NCBI RefSeq assembly: GCF_900177735.1
Contig: NZ_FXBB01000008.1
Coordinates: forward strand, 1 to 64,000
Origin: Dethiosulfovibrio salsuginis
GTDB lineage: Bacteria > Synergistota > Synergistia > Synergistales > Dethiosulfovibrionaceae
DNA length: 64,000 bases
Direction: 5' to 3'
The notes under the pieces were generated by a model. It had not been told where the DNA came from. It saw nothing but the letters and a program-made list of their open reading frames with translations, and searched no databases. The position numbers and the translations under genes are program-made. Of the stretch, positions 60,747 to 64,000 are shown piece by piece (position 1 is the stretch's first letter; each line of letters begins with the position of its first letter).

Positions 60747-61235
60747 CTAGCGGCTGAGGTATTTTGCGATAGCTGGAACGGTTATGAGAACCAAGGTTAT
60801 CCTTGAGACGTGAAACATGAGGGCTAAAGGGGCGTTGGCCTCGCTCTCGGTGGCCGCTAGCCCCAGCCCTGACAGTCCTCCAGGGGATGCAGCAAAGAGG
60901 GAGGTAAGTATGTCCATACCGAAAAAACGGGATAATATCAGTGCTACCGTGACTCCCAGCCCGAGCATGACCACCGAGTAGCCTAATGCTACGGGGATCA
61001 TAGAGGGAAGAGCCTTTACCGAGCTCACGTCGGAGTTAAAGACGATGGCTCCGGCAACTAAAAGCTGGGATACCACGCTGAGCCAGCGGCTTCCCTCCAT
61101 TCCCGGCAGAAAGGCGATTTTTACCGCCAGACCTGCTATCATGCCGCCGACCATTATGCCCGACGGTATTCTCATCGCGTGTCCTAAAAAGCCGCCTAAT
61201 CCGACCGCCATCCATATTATCGTCATATGGCTCAA
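60747..61235 (-). CDS. AbrB-family membrane protein (half-size)
   Basis: 162 residues with about five helices. GGFLGHAMRIPSGIMVGGMIAG and LFAASPGGLSGLGLAATESEANAP match one half of the AbrB/AmoA-like duplicated membrane family (unrelated to the AbrB transcription factor). Half-size members occur in pairs or alone; transported substance unknown. TTG 61235 has GAGAGG seven bases upstream; ATG 61226 is also possible. Confidence 0.78.
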   Translation of the reverse strand: MSHMTIIWMAVGLGGFLGHAMRIPSGIMVGGMIAGLAVKIAFLPGMEGSRWLSVVSQLLVAGAIVFNSDVSSVKALPSMIPVALGYSVVMLGLGVTVALILSRFFGMDILTSLFAASPGGLSGLGLAATESEANAPLALMFHVSRITLVLITVPAIAKYLSR

Positions 61236-61253
61236 TATTTAACCTCTCCCCTT

Positions 61254-61285
61254 AAAGACAGGGGACCCCCGTCTAGGGGATCCCC
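61254..61285 (-). terminator. Terminator after the small membrane ORF
   Basis: GGGGATCCCC (61276-61285) pairs with GGGGGTCCCC on the minus strand across a 5-nt loop, followed by UGUCUUU. Confidence 0.55.
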
Positions 61286-61297
61286 GTTACATCTCTC

Positions 61298-61411
61298 TCA
61301 GGCCTGGTGGGCCTTCTGACGGATGGCGCGGTATTTCTCGATGATCTCTTTTCTCCAAAGAACACAGGCGGAGAGCAGGAGATATGCGACGACGAAGTTG
61401 AACGCGTTCAA
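61298..61411 (-). CDS. Small membrane protein, 37 residues
   Basis: TTG 61411 with AGGAGG eight bases upstream opens a frame NAFNFVVAYLLLSACVLWR followed by a basic tail (KEIIEKYRAIRQKAHQA) and TGA. One membrane helix then a charged cytoplasmic tail; the pattern is that of small membrane proteins beside transporters. It lies between the M20 peptidase and AbrB-like genes. A TATACT -10-like element lies about 40 bases upstream. Family not recognised. Confidence 0.5.
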   Translation of the reverse strand: MNAFNFVVAYLLLSACVLWRKEIIEKYRAIRQKAHQA

Positions 61412-61465
61412 AAAAACCCCTCCTTTTTAACCTCGGCTTTCAAGGTTACAGTATAGCACAGCGAT

Positions 61466-62578
61466 TTAGTCTTTTGTCATCATGTTCAGCGTGGCTCTGG
61501 CCATGGTCTCTATGCTCTCTATGGAGATATGCTCCTCGGTGGAGTGAGCCCTTTGATAGCCTATCCCAAGGTTTACCGCAGGTAGCCCTTTGTAGTTGAG
61601 GACGTTGGCGTCGCTCCCCCCCCCTGTGGAGGTGACCTTAGGGGTAAGCCCTATTTCCCCGAGAGCTCTGGAGGCCTCTAGGACGACGGGAGATTCTTTG
61701 CTCAGTGAGAATCCAGGGTACTTATCGTCGATTTTCTCCTCCAGGCTGGCTCCGTAATCGGCGACCGCCTTTTTCATGGTGCTCCTCATGTGGTTGAGCT
61801 GGTCTTTGAGCTTGCCTTCGTTCAGCGACCTGGCCTCCGCCTTTATCTCCACCCTATCGCATACCACGTTTGTGGCGTGTCCCCCTCTTATGGCCCCTAC
61901 GTTGGCGGTGGTCTCCTCGTCGATTCGGCCTATTTTCATCGAGGATATGCCTCGAGAGGCGGCTTGGATGGCGTTGACCCCTTTTTCCGGGGCCACCCCG
62001 GCGTGGGCGGCTACGCCTATTACGTTCCACGTCAGCGCCGTGGCAAAAGGTGCGGTCGCTATGATAGCTCCTGGGGCGGTAGAGCTGTCCAGGACGAAGG
62101 CCATCGACGATTTGAGGCTCGATGTGTCCAGGGCTTTAGAGCCCCATATGCCGTTTTCCTCGGACACGGTGAATATTATCTCAAGCCCAGGGTGGGGTAG
62201 GTCCTTTTCGACCACCGTCCTGAGGGCCTCCATAATTATGGCGATGCCCGCCCTGTCGTCCGCCCCGAGGACGGTGGTGCCGTCGGAGAAGACCGAGTCA
62301 CCTTTCACTATCGGCCTAGTGGGGTGGGGAAGGGGAACTGTGTCCATGTGGGCCATAAAGGCCTTCCAGTTTTCCATGCCCTCCGAAGGCGGAAGGGTGG
62401 CTATTATGTTGCCGTGATCGCTTCCGGTTTTTTCCGTCGTCTCGTCGACGGTGACCTGGAGGCCGAGTTTTTTGAGCTCCGGGATTAGAGCCTCCGCTAC
62501 AGGACGCTCCTTTCCCGATGGAGCCATTATCTGAGCTAGTTCGATAAAGTTCTTGATCAATCTCTGATTGTCTATCAT
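61466..62578 (-). CDS. M20 metallopeptidase, peptidase-T-like
   Basis: About 370 residues, two zinc ions expected: AHMDTVP (His and Asp), GADDRAGIA (bridging Asp), SEENG (general base Glu and Glu), VLDSS, and late GYQRAHSTEEHI (last His). STGGGSDANVLN is typical of the PepT2-like branch. Cleaves amino acids from tripeptides or related substrates in the cytoplasm, in line with peptide use. ATG 62578 with GGGAGG is preferred to the longer frame. Confidence 0.9.
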   Translation of the reverse strand: MIDNQRLIKNFIELAQIMAPSGKERPVAEALIPELKKLGLQVTVDETTEKTGSDHGNIIATLPPSEGMENWKAFMAHMDTVPLPHPTRPIVKGDSVFSDGTTVLGADDRAGIAIIMEALRTVVEKDLPHPGLEIIFTVSEENGIWGSKALDTSSLKSSMAFVLDSSTAPGAIIATAPFATALTWNVIGVAAHAGVAPEKGVNAIQAASRGISSMKIGRIDEETTANVGAIRGGHATNVVCDRVEIKAEARSLNEGKLKDQLNHMRSTMKKAVADYGASLEEKIDDKYPGFSLSKESPVVLEASRALGEIGLTPKVTSTGGGSDANVLNYKGLPAVNLGIGYQRAHSTEEHISIESIETMARATLNMMTKD

Positions 62579-62780
62579 ACCTAAAACCTCCCGGAAGTTT
62601 TTTACCCTATTATAGCTCAATTCTCAGGTTACCTTCGATGCTTTTAGGTTGTTAAGGCGTTTAAGGGGTTGATCTATGCTGACTATATATGGATCCATCG
62701 AGTTAAGATCGGTAATCCTGCGTAGCCTGACATTGGATCAAGTTTCCCTCAAATCTGGTATCATGACAGAAAGAGTGTGC

Positions 62781-62897
62781 TGTGGATTTAGGGTTTTTCA
62801 CCGCCTAAAACGGCATATATAGTGGATAACCTTCTATCCAACGCTAATCCACATGGAAAAACACCGCTTATCCACAGACTTATCCACTATATCCACA
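62781..62897. other. Cluster of DnaA-box-like 9-mers (candidate origin or DnaA-controlled region)
   Basis: In 117 bp: TTATCCACA (62868-62876, exact consensus), TTATCCACT (62880-62888), ATATCCACA (62889-62897), TAATCCACA (62845-62853), and on the other strand TTATCCACT (62821-62829) and AAATCCACA (62781-62789). An A/T-rich stretch (about 62803-62822) lies inside. The cluster fills the 338-bp gap between divergent genes, which otherwise holds no gene. No dnaA, dnaN or rpmH is visible nearby. Confidence 0.6.
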
Positions 62898-62916
62898 TTC
62901 ACGGAGGAGAGTTTTT

Positions 62917-64000
62917 ATGAAGAAAAAGACGCTAATTCCGGCCCTTGTGCTGGTGGCGCTCGTATCGTTGGGGACAGGAGCGACTATACTGCCCTGGGGA
63001 GGGGGATTCCTTAAAAAGGGGTTTGTCGAGGGGATAGGATCCCTTGGAGCGATCTCCGGCGATATAGGCACTATAGGAGGAAATCCCATAAGAGGCTACG
63101 ATATAGGCGACCTGTCTCTGAACGACCTTGAGGGTAATTTGATCCTTAAGGCCTCTAAGGTCGGTTTTTCCCTCGACTTGAGGGCTTTGCTCTCGAAGAA
63201 GGTTCGACTCGATAGGGTTTACGTCGAGGAGGCTGTCCTTGACGAAGGCAGGCTGGCCGACCTGATTCCGTCGGAGCGGACTGACGGAACGGTGGAGGTC
63301 GAGGTAGGGGAAATCGCCCTTTCCGATATCTCCGCCCTAAACGGCCAATGGTCCCTCCTATCCGCCGCTGTATCTCAGGACAGCGGCCTATGGTCTGGGA
63401 CCTTTTCGTCGAAGGTTAAAGGCACTCCTGTGGAGGGCGACATAAAGGTCAAGGTTGAGGAGGGCCGGGTATCCCTCCTGTCCGCCTCGGTATTAGGACT
63501 TGGAGGGGAGGCACAGATGTCCGGTCCCCTCCATCCCTCTTTGGGGCTCGTCGGTAGCCTGAAAGGGCTGTCCATAGGGGATATCTCTGGATTGTTTTCC
63601 TCTAAACCAGTAGCCCACGGCACGGTGGGGCTGGACTTTCGGCTTTCTGGAACTATGGATAACCCCGTTGGACTGGGAGATATAGTCCTGGAGAACGGTG
63701 GCGTAGGCCGTTTTGAGGTCCCTGGGCTGAAGGGAAACTGGAGCTACGGAAACTCTAAGCTCGTTTTATCCAACTGGCGAGGGTCCGCTTCCGGTACCAC
63801 CATATCCGGCGACATGGCTTTGACCATAGGTGGGGTGATGGCCCTGTCCGCCGCACTGGAGGCCGCCGATCTCGATCTAAAGTCTCTGTTCGGAGACGAT
63901 CCCAGGGCTAAAGACCTATCGGGCAATATAGGTGCCCTGTCTTTAGAGCTAAAGGGGCCTGTAGATCGGCTGGACGCTCGGTTTTCCCTTGAGAAGGGAG
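62917..64000 (+). CDS. TamB/AsmA-like envelope protein, N-terminal part (runs off the window)
   Basis: Open frame of at least 361 codons from ATG 62917 (GGAGGAG upstream). N-terminal signal anchor (about 5-25), then repeating beta-strand units: ASKVGFSLDLRALLSKKVRLDRVYVEEAVL is the typical start of TamB/AsmA family proteins, followed by GLDFRLSGTMDNPVGLGD units. Such proteins form long hydrophobic grooves that carry phospholipids to the outer membrane, or assist outer-membrane protein insertion. Full TamB proteins exceed 1000 residues. The DnaA-box cluster ends 19 bp before its ATG. Confidence 0.8.
   Translation, partial: MKKKTLIPALVLVALVSLGTGATILPWGGGFLKKGFVEGIGSLGAISGDIGTIGGNPIRGYDIGDLSLNDLEGNLILKASKVGFSLDLRALLSKKVRLDRVYVEEAVLDEGRLADLIPSERTDGTVEVEVGEIALSDISALNGQWSLLSAAVSQDSGLWSGTFSSKVKGTPVEGDIKVKVEEGRVSLLSASVLGLGGEAQMSGPLHPSLGLVGSLKGLSIGDISGLFSSKPVAHGTVGLDFRLSGTMDNPVGLGDIVLENGGVGRFEVPGLKGNWSYGNSKLVLSNWRGSASGTTISGDMALTIGGVMALSAALEAADLDLKSLFGDDPRAKDLSGNIGALSLELKGPVDRLDARFSLEKG

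Overview
The window reads as chromosomal DNA of an anaerobic, amino-acid- and peptide-fermenting member of the Synergistota (a Dethiosulfovibrio-like organism is my best guess). The grounds are a C-terminal remnant carrying a Synergist-CTERM type sorting signal (1225-1485), an [FeFe]-hydrogenase maturase HydG with its small partner regulator, a methionine gamma-lyase, an isoaspartyl dipeptidase, a peptidase-T-like M20 enzyme, a sodium:alanine type symporter and three chemoreceptors. The genus is inference; nothing here fixes it. No tRNA or rRNA gene was recognised.

Layout. 0-1.5 kb is a scar zone: the 3' end of an IS66 transposase, a truncated orphan gene, the CTERM remnant and a first copy of a dispersed palindromic repeat. 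1.7-11.5 kb is almost all on the minus strand: a dCache chemoreceptor, a decaying Ni/Co ECF transporter operon (cbiM-nikL-cbiQ), a GGDEF/HD-GYP protein, pheA, a secreted glycan-binding-domain protein and a second chemoreceptor gene interrupted by one in-frame stop. 11.7-14.5 kb holds free methionine-R-sulfoxide reductase, a DJ-1 protein, a Fic protein and a hicAB pair whose toxin gene is deleted. 14.8-21 kb is an aromatic operon (DAHP synthase, tyrA, aroA, aroC, aroK-aroB fusion) behind a promoter, a short leader peptide rich in Phe/Tyr/Trp and a terminator: a ribosome-mediated attenuator. 21-24 kb is a divergent Lrp / amidinohydrolase / symporter unit. 24.4-27.4 kb has a ZIP transporter, NfeD-stomatin pair and GNAT protein. 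27.6-30.6 kb is a complete pantothenate operon panC-panD-panB-panE. 31.5-33.6 kb has an EamA transporter, half an MFS protein and a LUD protein. 33.8-39.1 kb is an A/T-richer accessory island: a Septu-type antiphage pair (ptuA-ptuB) followed by two secreted proteins, one with Sel1 repeats. 39-46 kb is dipeptide and methionine catabolism (YfcC transporter, GntR regulator, isoaspartyl dipeptidase, methionine gamma-lyase). 46-52 kb holds hydG, a hydrogenase regulator, a DNA-alkylation-repair protein, a candidate small RNA, a LysE exporter, and a radical SAM / AIR-synthase-like pair. 53-58 kb is a TetR-controlled RND efflux operon. 58.6-62.6 kb is minus strand (third chemoreceptor, AbrB-like membrane protein, small membrane ORF, M20 peptidase), and 62.8-62.9 kb is a cluster of DnaA-box-like sites in a head-to-head gap before a TamB/AsmA-like gene that runs off the window.

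The signal that standard annotation leaves unexplained is a family of about 200-255 bp imperfect palindromes: six copies and one half copy in 64 kb, always between genes, with three nested stems and two inner hairpins sharing the same AGGAC loop. Paired substitutions in one copy and many G.U-compatible changes in others show that the folded form is selected or copied as a structure. Several genes near these elements are broken or end inside them.

Five genes are damaged by single visible lesions (cbiQ, a chemoreceptor, hicA, a pentapeptide-repeat gene, an MFS gene). They could be real decay or sequencing errors, and each has a simple resequencing test.
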